In this document: positions 38,520-48,725 of the stretch, in pieces | How the letters are laid out: the number at the start of each line of letters is the position of its first letter | How positions within the stretch are numbered: the stretch's first letter is position 1 | Source: Pseudomonas brassicacearum | Lineage (GTDB): Bacteria; Pseudomonadota; Gammaproteobacteria; Pseudomonadales; Pseudomonadaceae | Direction: 5' to 3' | Length of the DNA stretch: 64,000 nt | Assembly: GCF_000585995.1 (NCBI RefSeq) | Contig: NZ_CP007410.1 | Coordinates: 1,267,430 to 1,331,429, forward strand | Made by a program: the position numbers and the translations under genes | The notes under the pieces: model-generated | Told to the model about the DNA's origin: nothing | The model's input: the letters and a program-made list of their open reading frames with translations, nothing else | The model's database searches: none

Positions 38520-39778
38520 ACAACGACCAGCGCTTTTTCGATTTCCTCAAGGAACGTATTGGCCTGGATGTCACTTCCGTCGGCACCGCCATCATCGAAC
38601 GGGCGCTGCGCCAGCGCATCAGTGCCCAATCGGGACGAACCGCCGATGAATACTGGCAATGCCTGCAGCATTCGGCCCAGGAGCAACAAGCACTGATCGA
38701 AGCGGTGATCGTCCCGGAGACCTGGTTCTTTCGCTATCCCGAATCCTTTGCGACCCTCGCCAAACTGGCGGTCAAGCGCTTGACCGAAATAAGGCACCTA
38801 CGGGCCCTGCGTATCCTCAGCTTGCCGTGCTCCACCGGCGAAGAACCCTATTCCATCGCCATGGCCTTGCTTGATGCGGGCCTGGGGCCTCATCAATTCA
38901 AGGTTGATGGGCTGGACGTCAGTCCGCTGTCGGTGGAGCGGGCCAAGGAGGCGCGCTACGGCAAAAACTCCTTCCGTGGCGCTGACCTGGTTTTTCGCGA
39001 GCGGCATTTCACCGCCGAAAACGAAAGCTATCGCCTCAGTGAGCGGGTACGCGAACAGGTGCGCCTGCAAGTGGGCAACCTGCTGGATCCGGGCCTGCTG
39101 GTGAATGAGGCACCTTACGATTTTGTGTTCTGCCGCAACTTGCTGATTTATTTTGACCCGCCGACCCAGCAGCAGGTGTTCGAGGTGCTCAAGCGCCTGA
39201 CCCATCAGGACGGCGTGCTGTTTATCGGCCCCGCCGAGGGCAGTTTGCTGGGGCGATTGGGCCTGCGTTCGATCGGTATTGCCCAGTCGTTCGCCTTCAG
39301 CCGCCAGGGTGCTCCGGAACCACAGCCGTTGCCTGCCTTGATGCCGACTCCGCTGCCGGTTCGCCCGTCGCCGCGAGTCGTCCCCCCAGCGGTTCGACCC
39401 CGGCCATTTGCAGGAAATGCGAGCCCGGTCGCCGAACCGAAAAGCAGCGATGCCGCAACACTGCTGGCCCACATCGCCGCCCTGGCCAACAGCGGCAAAA
39501 GCGCCGAGGCCCGAGTCGCCTGCGAGCAGTACTTGCGCAGCCACGCACCGGCGGCCCAGGTGTTCTACTGGCTGGGCTTGCTCAGTGACATGGCCGGCAG
39601 CGCACTGGAGGCCCAGGGTTATTATCGCAAGGCGCTTTATCTTGAACCGCAACACGCCGAGGCCCTGGTGCATCTGGCGGCGCTGCTGGCTTCCCAGGGT
39701 GACGCGGCCGGTGCCCGTCGATTGCAGGAACGTGCCGCCCGCAGCGGGCGCACGGCTGACAGTGAGCGCAAACAATGA
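38516..39778 (+). CDS. wspC: CheR-like methyltransferase WspC with TPR tail
   Basis: 420 residues. SAM-dependent receptor methyltransferase: LPCSTGEEPYSIAM, the SAM pocket, and FCRNLLIYFD. The C-terminus (about 315-410) carries TPR-like helices (YWLGLLSDMAGSALEAQGYY). It adds methyl groups to WspA glutamates and opposes WspF. A proline-rich linker separates the domains. Confidence 0.96.
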   Translation: MNNDQRFFDFLKERIGLDVTSVGTAIIERALRQRISAQSGRTADEYWQCLQHSAQEQQALIEAVIVPETWFFRYPESFATLAKLAVKRLTEIRHLRALRILSLPCSTGEEPYSIAMALLDAGLGPHQFKVDGLDVSPLSVERAKEARYGKNSFRGADLVFRERHFTAENESYRLSERVREQVRLQVGNLLDPGLLVNEAPYDFVFCRNLLIYFDPPTQQQVFEVLKRLTHQDGVLFIGPAEGSLLGRLGLRSIGIAQSFAFSRQGAPEPQPLPALMPTPLPVRPSPRVVPPAVRPRPFAGNASPVAEPKSSDAATLLAHIAALANSGKSAEARVACEQYLRSHAPAAQVFYWLGLLSDMAGSALEAQGYYRKALYLEPQHAEALVHLAALLASQGDAAGARRLQERAARSGRTADSERKQ

Positions 39779-40446
39779 GCGGTTCGGCTTTTTACAACGT
39801 CACCCATGACGACGCCCAGGCCATCGACGACTGCTGGAATCGCATCGGGGTGCATGGCGACCAATCCTGCCCGCTGTTGGTCGAGCATATTCACTGCCGC
39901 AATTGCTCGGTGTATTCGGCGGCCGCCACCCGGTTGCTTGACCGCTATGCCTTGCAGCACGACGACCGCGACCTGGCCCTTGCGCCGCAGGAAACCGACG
40001 TCGTCACGCGCTCGCTATTGCTGTTCCGCCTGGGCGAAGAGTGGCTGGCCCTGACCACGCGCAGCCTGGTGGAAGTGGCGCCGTTGCAGCCGATCCATTC
40101 GTTGCCCCACCAGCGTTCGCGGGCCTTGTTGGGCGTGGCGAATGTACGCGGCGCGTTGGTAGCCTGCCTGTCCCTGGTGGAACTGTTGGACCTGGAGCCC
40201 GGCGCAGCAGCGCCTGCATCCGCACGCATCATGCCGCGCATGTTGATTGTCGCGGCCCCGGGCGGGCCGGTGGTGGTGCCGGTGGAGGAGGTGGACGGCA
40301 TTCATGCCATCGACGAACGCCTCCTGGCGGGCGCTTCGCAGTCGGCCGGTAAATACACACGCGGCGTGTTGCAGTACAAGGGCCGCAGCCTGCGCTGGCT
40401 GGACGAAGAACAGCTACTGTCCGCTGTGACCCGGAGCCTGTCATGA
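39775..40446 (+). CDS. wspD: CheW-like coupling protein WspD
   Basis: 223 residues; the second coupling protein. An N-terminal extension (about 1-75) precedes a CheW domain (LLFRLGEEWLALTTRSLVEV, LLGVANVRGALVACLSLV). Overlaps wspC and wspE by four bases each. Confidence 0.95.
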   Translation: MSGSAFYNVTHDDAQAIDDCWNRIGVHGDQSCPLLVEHIHCRNCSVYSAAATRLLDRYALQHDDRDLALAPQETDVVTRSLLLFRLGEEWLALTTRSLVEVAPLQPIHSLPHQRSRALLGVANVRGALVACLSLVELLDLEPGAAAPASARIMPRMLIVAAPGGPVVVPVEEVDGIHAIDERLLAGASQSAGKYTRGVLQYKGRSLRWLDEEQLLSAVTRSLS

Positions 40447-42707
40447 CCCCCGATCAGATGCGTGACGCCTCGTTGCTGGAGCTGTTCAGCCTGGAAGCCG
40501 AAGCCCAGACCCAAGTGCTGAGCGCTGGCCTGCTGGCCCTTGAACGCGACCCGACCCAGGCCGAGCACCTTGAGTCGTGCATGCGCGCGGCCCATTCCCT
40601 CAAGGGCGCTGCGCGGATCGTCGGGGTCGACGCCGGAGTCAGCGTGGCCCACGTGATGGAAGATTGCCTGGTCAGCGCCCAGGAGCGACGACTGGTGCTG
40701 AGCGCCGTCCACATCGACGCCTTGCTGCAAGGCACCGACCTGCTGACGCGCATCGCTACGCCGGGCAACACCCTCGGCGCCGCAGACATCGACGCTTACG
40801 TAGCGCTGATGGGGCGTTTGCTCGATCCCAATGCAGCGCCGACCCCCACGTCGGCGCCACTCTCCGTCGAGACGCCTGTCGAGCCCCTGCGCGTCGATCT
40901 GGTCGAACCCGAGCCCGTCGTACTCACGGAGCCAATCCCCAAGAACAAACGCCTCAGTGAAGGCGGCGAGCGGGTCTTGCGGGTCACGGCTGAACGCCTC
41001 AACAGCCTGCTGGACCTGTCGAGCAAATCCCTGGTGGAAACCCAGCGCCTCAAGCCCTGGCTGGCCACGATGCAGCGGCTCAAGCGCCAGCAAAGCAACG
41101 GCCTGCGCGCCCTTGAAGCGCTGAATGTGCACCTCAAGGACCATGCCCTGAACCTGCAGGCCCAGGAAGCTCTTGACGATGCCCGCCGCCTGTTGTCCGA
41201 AACCCAGCAGTTGCTGGCGCAGAAACACGCGGAACTGGACGAGTTTGCCTGGCAGGCCAGCCAGCGGGCGCAGGTGCTGTACGACACGGCGCTGGCCTGT
41301 CGCATGCGCCCGTTTGCCGACGTGCTCTCGGGCCAGGCGCGAATGGTGCGGGACTTGGGCCGCAGCCTGGGCAAACAGGTGCGCCTGGAGATTGAAGGCG
41401 AGAAGACCCAGGTCGACCGCGACGTGCTGGAAAAGCTCGAAGCGCCGCTGACCCACCTGTTGCGCAACGCCGTGGATCACGGCATCGAAACCCCGGAGCA
41501 GCGGGTGCTGGCCGGCAAGCCCGCCGAAGGCCTGATCCGCTTGCGGGCTTCCCATCAGGCTGGGCTGCTGGTCCTGGAGCTGGCGGACGACGGTGCCGGC
41601 GTGGACCTGGCGCGGGTGCGCCGCAGCATCGTCGCGCGCGGGCTTTCCCTTGAGCAAACCGCCGCCAGTTTGAGCGAAGAAGAGCTGCTGACGTTTCTGT
41701 TCCTGCCCGGTTTCAGTCTGCGGGACAAGGTCACTGAAGTGTCCGGACGGGGTGTTGGCCTGGACGCCGTCCAGCACATGGTCCGGCAGGTGCGTGGTGC
41801 GGTGGTGCTGGAGCAGACGACGGGCGAAGGCAGTCGTTTTCATCTCGAGGTACCGTTGACGCTCTCGGTGGTGCGTAGCCTGGTAGTGGAGGTCGGCGAT
41901 GAAGCGTATGCCTTTCCCCTGGCCCATATCGAGCGAATGTGCGACCTGGCCCCCGAGGACATTGTGCAGGTCGAAGGCCGCCAGCATTTCTGGCATGACG
42001 GCCGGCACGTGGGGCTGGTCGCCGCCAGTCAGTTGCTCAATCGTCCCGCCACACAGAACAGCGGCCAGAGCCTCAAGGTTGTGGTGATCCGCGAGCGCGA
42101 GGCGGTCTATGGCGTGGCGGTGGAGCGCTTCATTGGCGAACGAACCCTGGTGGTGCTGCCCCTGGATGAACGCCTGGGCAAGGTCCAGGACATTTCTGCC
42201 GGGGCCTTGCTGGATGACGGATCGGTGGTGCTGATTGTCGATGTCGAAGACCTGCTGCGCTCGGTGGATAAGTTGCTCGATACCGGGCGCTTGGAGCGCA
42301 TCGCCCGGCAGAACCAGACCCAGGCCCCGCGCAAGCGGATCCTGGTGGTGGACGACTCCCTGACCGTGCGCGAGCTGCAACGCAAGTTGCTACTCAATCG
42401 CGGCTACGATGTGGCGGTGGCGGTAGACGGCATGGATGGCTGGAACGCCTTGCGCTCGGAAGATTTTGACCTGTTGATCACCGACATTGATATGCCACGC
42501 ATGGACGGCATCGAGCTGGTGTCACTGTTGCGGCGCGACAACCGTTTGCAGTCGCTGCCGGTGATGGTGGTGTCCTACAAGGACCGTGAAGAAGACCGCC
42601 GTCGTGGCCTGGACGCTGGAGCCGACTATTATCTGGCGAAGGCGAGTTTTCATGACGACGCCTTGCTCGACGCCGTGGTCGAATTGATCGGAGGGGCCAG
42701 GACTTGA
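40443..42707 (+). CDS. wspE: Hybrid CheA-type histidine kinase WspE
   Basis: 754 residues. Hpt domain with phosphorylatable His about 51 (RAAHSLKGAAR), dimerisation region, HATPase with HLLRNAVDHGIE, DDGAGVD and GRGVGLDAV, CheW-like domain, and a C-terminal receiver (ILVVDDSLTV, Asp in LLITDIDMPRMDG). It phosphorylates WspR and WspF. Activating mutations are known in wrinkly-spreader selections; all motifs here look intact. Confidence 0.97.
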   Translation: MTPDQMRDASLLELFSLEAEAQTQVLSAGLLALERDPTQAEHLESCMRAAHSLKGAARIVGVDAGVSVAHVMEDCLVSAQERRLVLSAVHIDALLQGTDLLTRIATPGNTLGAADIDAYVALMGRLLDPNAAPTPTSAPLSVETPVEPLRVDLVEPEPVVLTEPIPKNKRLSEGGERVLRVTAERLNSLLDLSSKSLVETQRLKPWLATMQRLKRQQSNGLRALEALNVHLKDHALNLQAQEALDDARRLLSETQQLLAQKHAELDEFAWQASQRAQVLYDTALACRMRPFADVLSGQARMVRDLGRSLGKQVRLEIEGEKTQVDRDVLEKLEAPLTHLLRNAVDHGIETPEQRVLAGKPAEGLIRLRASHQAGLLVLELADDGAGVDLARVRRSIVARGLSLEQTAASLSEEELLTFLFLPGFSLRDKVTEVSGRGVGLDAVQHMVRQVRGAVVLEQTTGEGSRFHLEVPLTLSVVRSLVVEVGDEAYAFPLAHIERMCDLAPEDIVQVEGRQHFWHDGRHVGLVAASQLLNRPATQNSGQSLKVVVIREREAVYGVAVERFIGERTLVVLPLDERLGKVQDISAGALLDDGSVVLIVDVEDLLRSVDKLLDTGRLERIARQNQTQAPRKRILVVDDSLTVRELQRKLLLNRGYDVAVAVDGMDGWNALRSEDFDLLITDIDMPRMDGIELVSLLRRDNRLQSLPVMVVSYKDREEDRRRGLDAGADYYLAKASFHDDALLDAVVELIGGART

Positions 42708-43714
42708 AGATCGCCATCGTCAATGACATGCCCCTGGCGGTCGAAGCCCTGCGCCGGGCGTTGGCGTTCGAGCCGGCGCATCAACTGGTCTGGGTGGCCG
42801 TCAACGGGGCCGAGGCGGTGCAGCGCTGTGCCGAATACACGCCGGACCTGATCCTGATGGACCTGTTCATGCCGATCATGGATGGCGTGGAAGCCACACG
42901 ACGGATCATGACCGAAACCCCCTGCGCCATTGTGATTGTCACCGGTGACAGCCAGCAGAACGTCCACCGGGTGTTCGAAGCCATGGGCCACGGTGCCCTG
43001 GATGTGGTCGATACGCCGGCCTTGGGTGTGGGTAACCCCGAGGACGCGGCGGCACCGTTGCTGCGCAAGATCACCAACATCGGTTGGCTGATCGGCGAGC
43101 GCGGCAACCCTGAGCGACCTGCGCCGGCGGCCCAGCGTGCCTCGGTGTCGCGCAAAAGCCTGGTGGCCATCGGATCCTCGGCGGGCGGCCCGGCGGCGCT
43201 GGAGGTCTTGCTCAAGGCATTGCCGCGTGATTTTGCCCCGGCCATCGTGCTGGTCCAGCATGTGGACGAGGTATTTGCCGCGGGCATGGCCGAGTGGCTC
43301 GGCAAAGCGTCGGGCCACAAGGTCCGCCTGGCGCTGCACGGCGAAACACCACAAAGCGGCACAGTGTTGCTGGCCGGGACCAACCACCACCTGCGCTTGT
43401 TGAAAGACGGCACCCTGGCCTACACCGTCGAGCCGGTCAACGAGATCTATCGGCCTTCCATCGACGTATTTTTCGAGAGTGTCGCCCACTTCTGGAGCGG
43501 TGATGCGGTGGGCGTTTTGCTCACCGGCATGGGCCGTGACGGTGCCCAAGGGCTTAAACTCATGCGTGAGCAGGGCTATATGACCATTGCCCAGGACCAG
43601 CAGAGCAGCGCCGTGTATGGCATGCCCAAAGCCGCGGCCGCCATCGACGCGGCCGCGCAGATTCTTGCGCTGGACAAGATAGCGCCACGGTTGGTGGAGA
43701 TTTTTAGCCGATGA
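42704..43714 (+). CDS. wspF: CheB-like methylesterase WspF
   Basis: 336 residues. Receiver domain (Asp in LILMDLFMPIMDG) and C-terminal methylesterase with the triad Ser in GSSAGGPAA, His in QHVDEVF and Asp in TGMGRDGAQG. It demethylates WspA and switches the pathway off; loss-of-function mutations cause constitutive c-di-GMP and wrinkly colonies. The frame is uninterrupted and full length. Confidence 0.97.
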   Translation: MKIAIVNDMPLAVEALRRALAFEPAHQLVWVAVNGAEAVQRCAEYTPDLILMDLFMPIMDGVEATRRIMTETPCAIVIVTGDSQQNVHRVFEAMGHGALDVVDTPALGVGNPEDAAAPLLRKITNIGWLIGERGNPERPAPAAQRASVSRKSLVAIGSSAGGPAALEVLLKALPRDFAPAIVLVQHVDEVFAAGMAEWLGKASGHKVRLALHGETPQSGTVLLAGTNHHLRLLKDGTLAYTVEPVNEIYRPSIDVFFESVAHFWSGDAVGVLLTGMGRDGAQGLKLMREQGYMTIAQDQQSSAVYGMPKAAAAIDAAAQILALDKIAPRLVEIFSR

Positions 43715-43756
43715 TAAACCCCCGGACTAGCCCAAGCCTTACTCAGGTAAGCCTTC

Positions 43757-44758
43757 ATGAATGAATTACAGCTCGACGATTTCAAGAACAATGAGAACGC
43801 CGCCATGGTCCTGCTCGTCGACGACCAGGCCATGATCGGCGAAGCGGTGCGGCGCGGGCTGTCGAACGAAGAGAACATCGACTTCCACTTTTGTTCCGAC
43901 CCTCACCAGGCCATCGCCCAGGCGGTGCGCATCAAGCCAACGGTGATTCTCCAGGACCTGGTGATGCCCGGCCTCGACGGCCTGAGCCTGGTGCGCGAGT
44001 ACCGCAACCATCCGGCCACTCGCGATATTCCGATCATTGTCCTGTCCACCAAGGAGGACCCGCTGGTCAAGAGCGCTGCGTTTGCCGCCGGGGCCAACGA
44101 CTACCTGGTCAAGTTGCCGGACAACATCGAACTGGTGGCGCGCATCCGCTATCACTCGCGCTCCTACATGATGCTGTTGCAGCGCGACGCGGCCTACCGC
44201 GCCCTGCGGGTCAGCCAGCAACAGTTGCTCGACACCAACCTGGTGCTGCAGCGGCTGATGAACTCCGATGGCCTGACCGGGCTGTCGAACCGCCGACACT
44301 TCGATGAGTACCTCGAACTGGAGTGGAGAAGGGCAATGCGGGATCAGACCCAACTGTCGCTGCTGATGATCGACGTGGATTACTTCAAGTCCTACAACGA
44401 CAACCTGGGTCACCTGGAGGGCGACGAAGCCCTGCGCAAGGTGGCCACGGCGATCCGTGACGCCTGCAGTCGCCCGTCCGACCTGCCCGCTCGCTACGGC
44501 GGTGAGGAGTTTGCCCTGGTCCTGCCCAGCACCTCGCCCGGCGGCGCCCGGCTGATGGCCGAAAAGCTGCGCCAGAGCGTCGTCGCCCTGAACATCCCCC
44601 ACACCACCCCCGATGGTGGCGCGAACCTCACCGTCAGCGTCGGTGTGGCGACCGTGACGCCGCAGCAAGGTAGCGATTGCCGGCAGCTGATTTCGGCGGC
44701 GGACAAAGGGTTGTACATCGCCAAGCACAATGGGCGTAATCGGGTGGGGTTCGAATAA
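43757..44758 (+). CDS. wspR: Diguanylate cyclase response regulator WspR
   Basis: 333 residues. Receiver (Asp in [13 protein letters not shown]), linker helix, and a GGDEF domain with active site RYGGEEFAL. Five residues before it RPSD forms an RxxD inhibitory site for product binding. Phosphorylated WspR clusters and makes c-di-GMP, promoting matrix production. Separated from wspF by 42 bases. Confidence 0.97.
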   Translation: MNELQLDDFKNNENAAMVLLVDDQAMIGEAVRRGLSNEENIDFHFCSDPHQAIAQAVRIKPTVILQDLVMPGLDGLSLVREYRNHPATRDIPIIVLSTKEDPLVKSAAFAAGANDYLVKLPDNIELVARIRYHSRSYMMLLQRDAAYRALRVSQQQLLDTNLVLQRLMNSDGLTGLSNRRHFDEYLELEWRRAMRDQTQLSLLMIDVDYFKSYNDNLGHLEGDEALRKVATAIRDACSRPSDLPARYGGEEFALVLPSTSPGGARLMAEKLRQSVVALNIPHTTPDGGANLTVSVGVATVTPQQGSDCRQLISAADKGLYIAKHNGRNRVGFE

Positions 44759-44781
44759 CCTTCGGTCGATAATGATGCTTT

Positions 44782-44914
44782 TGTGGCGAGGGAGCTTGCT
44801 CCCGCTGGGCTGCGCAGCAGACCTGAAACCAGGCGGCTCGGTGTATCAGATGAGTTGAGTCGCTCCTTTTGGGGCTGCTGCGCAGCCCAGCGGGAGCAAG
44901 CTCCCTCGCCACAG
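44782..44914. repeat. REP pair, family B
   Basis: Ends outward, starting 24 bases after the wspR stop. Internal GGGCTGCGCAGCAG/CTGCTGCGCAGCCC hairpins as in the other family B units. Confidence 0.9.
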
Positions 44915-44990
44915 GTCCGTGTTAACCCACCCCTGAGTATCATTCCCCCCTAAAGCCGCCAGGCGGGCTGCCGCTGGCGCTTGATTACGT

Positions 44991-44996
44991 TATACT
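44991..44996 (+). promoter_or_regulatory. -10 element of prfB
   Basis: TATACT 40 bases before the prfB ATG; a CTGCCG at normal spacing is a poor -35. Confidence 0.45.
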
Positions 44997-45035
44997 CGCC
45001 GGCTTTCAAAAGTTCGCCAACGAGTGCTGCCCGCC

Positions 45036-46131
45036 ATGGAAATCAACCCGATCCTTAACACCATCAAGGACCTGTCCGAGCGCTCCGAAACTATTCGGGG
45101 GTATCTTTGACTACGATCAAAAGCATGAGCGTCTGACCGAAGTCAATCGCGAGCTTGAAGATCCGAGCGTCTGGAACAAGCCTGAATACGCCCAGGAACT
45201 GGGCCGCGAGCGCTCTGCGCTGGCGCAGATCGTCGAGACCCTGGACGAGTTGTCCAGCGGTCTGGCCGACTGCCGCGACCTGCTGGACATGGCTGTCGAA
45301 GAAAACGATGAAGGCGCGGTCGGCGATGTGGTCGCCGAGCTGACACGCCTCGACGAGGCCCTGGCCAAGCTGGAATTCCGTCGCATGTTCAGCGGCGAGA
45401 TGGACATGAACAACGCCTACCTGGACATCCAGGCCGGCTCCGGCGGCACCGAGGCCCAGGACTGGGCCAACATTCTGCTGCGCATGTACCTGCGCTGGGC
45501 CGACAAACGCGGTTTCGACGCGACCATCATGGAACTGTCGGCCGGTGAAGTCGCCGGGATCAAGGGCGCCACCGTGCATATCAAGGGCGAATACGCCTTT
45601 GGCTGGCTGCGTACCGAGATCGGCGTGCACCGCCTGGTGCGCAAGAGCCCGTTCGATTCCGGCAACCGTCGCCATACCTCGTTCTCGGCCGTCTTCGTAT
45701 CGCCGGAAATCGATGACAACATCGAAATCGAGATCAACCCGGCGGACCTGCGCATCGACACCTACCGTTCCTCCGGGGCCGGTGGCCAGCACGTTAACAC
45801 CACCGACTCGGCCGTACGGATTACCCACGTACCGACCAACACCGTGGTCAGCTGCCAGAACGAGCGCTCCCAGCACGCCAACAAAGACACCGCGATGAAA
45901 ATGTTGCGGGCCCGTTTGTACGAGCAGGAAGTGCAGAAGCGCAACGCGGCGTCCCAGGCCCTGGAAGACACCAAGTCGGACATCGGCTGGGGTCACCAGA
46001 TCCGTTCGTACGTGCTCGACGCCTCCCGGATCAAGGACCTGCGCACCAACATCGAACGCAGCGACTGCGACAAGGTGCTCGACGGCGACATCGACGAATA
46101 CCTGGTGGCGAGCCTCAAACAAGGGCTGTAA
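45036..46131 (+). CDS. prfB: Peptide chain release factor 2 (programmed +1 frameshift)
   Basis: Coding sequence is joined from 45036-45107 and 45109-46131, giving 364 residues. The first 24 codons end at CTT followed by an in-frame TGA; ribosomes skip one T and continue with GAC. The remaining protein has the stop-codon recognition SPF (VRKSPFDSG) and the hydrolytic GGQ (SGAGGQHVN). RF2 terminates at UGA and UAA, and low RF2 raises frameshifting, so the gene regulates itself. Followed by lysS after about 108 bases, the conserved pair. Confidence 0.97.
45096..45111 (+). promoter_or_regulatory. RF2 programmed frameshift site
   Basis: A Shine-Dalgarno-like CGGGGG, TAT, then CTT TGA C. The SD-like run and the slippery CTT with a UGAC stop context match the RF2 frameshift signal found in most bacteria. 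Confidence 0.95.
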
Positions 46132-46239
46132 CGCGACACCCATGCGGTGGGCAGGCACGTTTCCACAGGAAGCGAGGCTTGCCCGCAAACTCCGGCCCGG
46201 GGCCGGGGGCAACGAACCTGTGATGGAATCCTTAAAGAC

Positions 46240-47742
46240 ATGAGCGACCTAGAACTCGACCCGCAAGCCCTGCAACAGGAAGAAAATTCCCTGATCGCCC
46301 TGCGCAAGGAAAAGCTTGCTGCCGAGCGCGCCAAGGGCCAGGCCTTCCCCAACGACTTCCGCCGCGACGCGTACTGCGACGTCCTGCAGAAGAAGTACGC
46401 GGACAAGACCAAGGAAGAGCTGGCCGAGGCGGCGATTCCAGTCAAGGTTGCCGGTCGTATCATGCTTGACCGTGGTTCGTTCATGGTGATCCAGGACATG
46501 ACCGGTCGCATTCAGGTCTACGTCAACCGCAAGACCCTGCCGGAAGAAACCCTGGCCGCCGTCAAGACCTGGGACCTGGGCGACATCATTGCCGCCGAAG
46601 GCACCCTGGCCCGTTCCGGCAAGGGCGACCTGTACGTCGAGATGACCAGCGTGCGCCTGCTGACCAAGTCCCTGCGCCCGCTGCCGGACAAGCACCACGG
46701 CCTGACCGACACCGAGCAGCGCTATCGCCAGCGCTACGTCGACCTGATCGTCAACGAAGAGGTGCGCCAGACCTTCCGCGTACGTTCGCAGGTCATCGCC
46801 CACATCCGTAGCTTCCTGATGAAGCGTGACTTCCTGGAAGTCGAGACGCCGATGCTGCAGACCATCCCCGGCGGTGCGGCGGCCAAGCCATTCGAGACTC
46901 ACCACAACGCCCTGGATATGGAAATGTTCCTGCGTATCGCGCCGGAGCTGTACCTCAAGCGGCTTGTTGTTGGTGGGTTCGAGAAAGTCTTCGAGATCAA
47001 CCGCAACTTCCGTAACGAAGGCGTTTCGACCCGGCACAACCCCGAGTTCACCATGCTCGAGTTCTACCAGGCCTACGCCGACTACGAAGACAACATGGAC
47101 CTGACCGAGGAATTGTTCCGCGAGCTGGCTCAGTTGGTATTGGGCAGCACCGACGTGCCGTACGGCGACAAGGTGTTCCACTTCGGTGAGCCGTTCGTGC
47201 GACTGTCGGTGTTCGACTCGATCCTCAAGTACAACCCGGACCTCACCGCGGCTGACCTGCAGGACATCGACAAGGCTCGCGCCATCGCCAAGAAGGCCGG
47301 CGCCAAGGTGCTTGGCTTCGAAGGCCTGGGCAAGCTGCAAGTGATGATTTTCGAAGAGCTGGTCGAGCACAAGCTGGAACAGCCGCACTTCATCACCCAA
47401 TACCCGTTCGAAGTGTCGCCGCTGGCCCGTCGTAACGACGAAAACCCCAGTGTCACCGACCGTTTCGAGTTGTTCATCGGTGGCCGTGAAATCGCCAACG
47501 CCTACTCCGAGCTCAACGATGCCGAGGACCAGGCCGAGCGCTTCATGGCCCAGGTGGCCGACAAGGACGCCGGCGACGACGAAGCCATGCACTACGATGC
47601 CGACTTCGTACGTGCACTCGAATACGGCATGCCGCCGACGGCGGGCGAGGGCATTGGCATTGACCGCCTGGTGATGTTGTTGACCAACTCACCGTCGATC
47701 CGGGATGTGATTCTCTTCCCGCACATGCGGCCTCAAGCGTAA
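46240..47742 (+). CDS. lysS: Lysyl-tRNA synthetase (class II)
   Basis: 500 residues. N-terminal OB-fold anticodon-binding domain (about 55-165) and a class II catalytic core: motif 1 around [15 protein letters not shown], motif 2 [17 protein letters not shown], motif 3 [12 protein letters not shown]. Start at MSDLELD; the upstream in-frame ATG at 46147 adds residues over the leader. Ends with a terminator. Confidence 0.98.
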   Translation: MSDLELDPQALQQEENSLIALRKEKLAAERAKGQAFPNDFRRDAYCDVLQKKYADKTKEELAEAAIPVKVAGRIMLDRGSFMVIQDMTGRIQVYVNRKTLPEETLAAVKTWDLGDIIAAEGTLARSGKGDLYVEMTSVRLLTKSLRPLPDKHHGLTDTEQRYRQRYVDLIVNEEVRQTFRVRSQVIAHIRSFLMKRDFLEVETPMLQTIPGGAAAKPFETHHNALDMEMFLRIAPELYLKRLVVGGFEKVFEINRNFRNEGVSTRHNPEFTMLEFYQAYADYEDNMDLTEELFRELAQLVLGSTDVPYGDKVFHFGEPFVRLSVFDSILKYNPDLTAADLQDIDKARAIAKKAGAKVLGFEGLGKLQVMIFEELVEHKLEQPHFITQYPFEVSPLARRNDENPSVTDRFELFIGGREIANAYSELNDAEDQAERFMAQVADKDAGDDEAMHYDADFVRALEYGMPPTAGEGIGIDRLVMLLTNSPSIRDVILFPHMRPQA

Positions 47743-47752
47743 GTGCTTCAAC

Positions 47753-47783
47753 TAAAAAGCCGCCTGGAAGGGCGGCTTTTTAT
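47753..47783 (+). terminator. Rho-independent terminator after lysS
   Basis: AAAAAGCCGCC/GGCGGCTTTTT stem with a short loop and a T-run; near-perfect symmetry. Confidence 0.9.
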
Positions 47784-47843
47784 TGCCTGTCTGGTACAAA
47801 CGTATCAATTGGTTACTTTTTCAAAGAGCGAGGAAGACCTGTC

Positions 47844-48560
47844 GTGAATCGTGCAATGGTTCCAGAAGGTGCAGCGGGCGTGGCCACTGCTGTCGCTGAA
47901 AGTGTTCAGTACCAAGGCCGCAAGGCCAGCCGACAGGGCAGCGAACAGCGTCGCCAGGAGATTCTCGACGCAGCCATGCGCATTGTGGTGCGCGATGGCG
48001 TGCGGGCGGTAAGGCACCGCGCCGTGGCTGCCGAAGCGGGCGTGCCGCTGTCGGCCACCACGTACTATTTCAAGGACATCGATGACCTGCTCACCGATAC
48101 CTTCGCCCAGTACGTGGAGCGCAGCGCGGCATTCATGGCCAAGCTGTGGACCAACAATGAAGGCCTGTTGCGGGAAATGGTTGCCTATGGGGACGGCAGC
48201 GCCGAATCCCGTTCGCAACTGGCGGACGACATTGCCCGGCTGACCGCCGATTACGTGCAGCACCAACTGGACAGTCGCCGCGATTACCTGATGGCCGAAC
48301 AGGCCTTCCGCCAGGAAGCGCTGCTCAACCCGCGCCTGGCGGAACTGGTGCGTTCCCACCAGCAGATCCTGTTGCACGGTACGTGTCAGTTTTTCCAGGT
48401 ATTAGGCTCGCGCGAGCCGCAACAGGATGCCAAAGTGTTGACGGCGATTATCGGACGGATGGAATATCAGGGCTTGCTCAATGGCGCCGAGCCGGTCGCG
48501 GCAGAAGAAATGCTCGGTATCCTGACCCGCTACATGCACCTGGTACTGGCGTCGGTATGA
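47844..48560 (+). CDS. TetR-family transcriptional regulator
   Basis: 238 residues with an unusually long N-terminal arm (about 35) before the HTH (RAVRHRAVAAEAGVPLSATTYYF). The C-terminal ligand domain is unassigned. GTG start with AGGAAG 7 bases upstream. It lies downstream of lysS in the same orientation but beyond the terminator, as I recall from other pseudomonads; target unknown. Confidence 0.85.
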   Translation: MNRAMVPEGAAGVATAVAESVQYQGRKASRQGSEQRRQEILDAAMRIVVRDGVRAVRHRAVAAEAGVPLSATTYYFKDIDDLLTDTFAQYVERSAAFMAKLWTNNEGLLREMVAYGDGSAESRSQLADDIARLTADYVQHQLDSRRDYLMAEQAFRQEALLNPRLAELVRSHQQILLHGTCQFFQVLGSREPQQDAKVLTAIIGRMEYQGLLNGAEPVAAEEMLGILTRYMHLVLASV

Positions 48561-48571
48561 ATTACACAGGT

Positions 48572-48708
48572 CCCTGTGGCGAGGGGATTTATCCCCGCTG
48601 GGGCGCGTAGCGGCCCCAAAACCAGCCAACTCGGTACGTCTGGCTAACTGAGCTGACTGCAAGGGGGCTGCTCCGCAGCCCAACGGGGATAAATCCCCTC
48701 GCCACAGT
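48572..48708. repeat. REP pair, family B variant
   Basis: Arms read GTGGCGAGGGGATTTATCCCC, with an A/T-containing core in place of the GAGCTTGCTC core of the other family B units. Ends outward. Both arms carry the same variation. Confidence 0.9.
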
Positions 48709-48725
48709 TGCCATAGGGAGTTCAA

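Noticed and set aside
40302..42380. 692-codon open frame on the minus strand
   Set aside because: Antisense to wspD and wspE; no motif, no ribosome site, and shadow-type composition.
45036..45110. prfB as a pseudogene with an early stop
   Set aside because: The TGA at codon 25 is the conserved regulatory frameshift site and everything downstream is intact.
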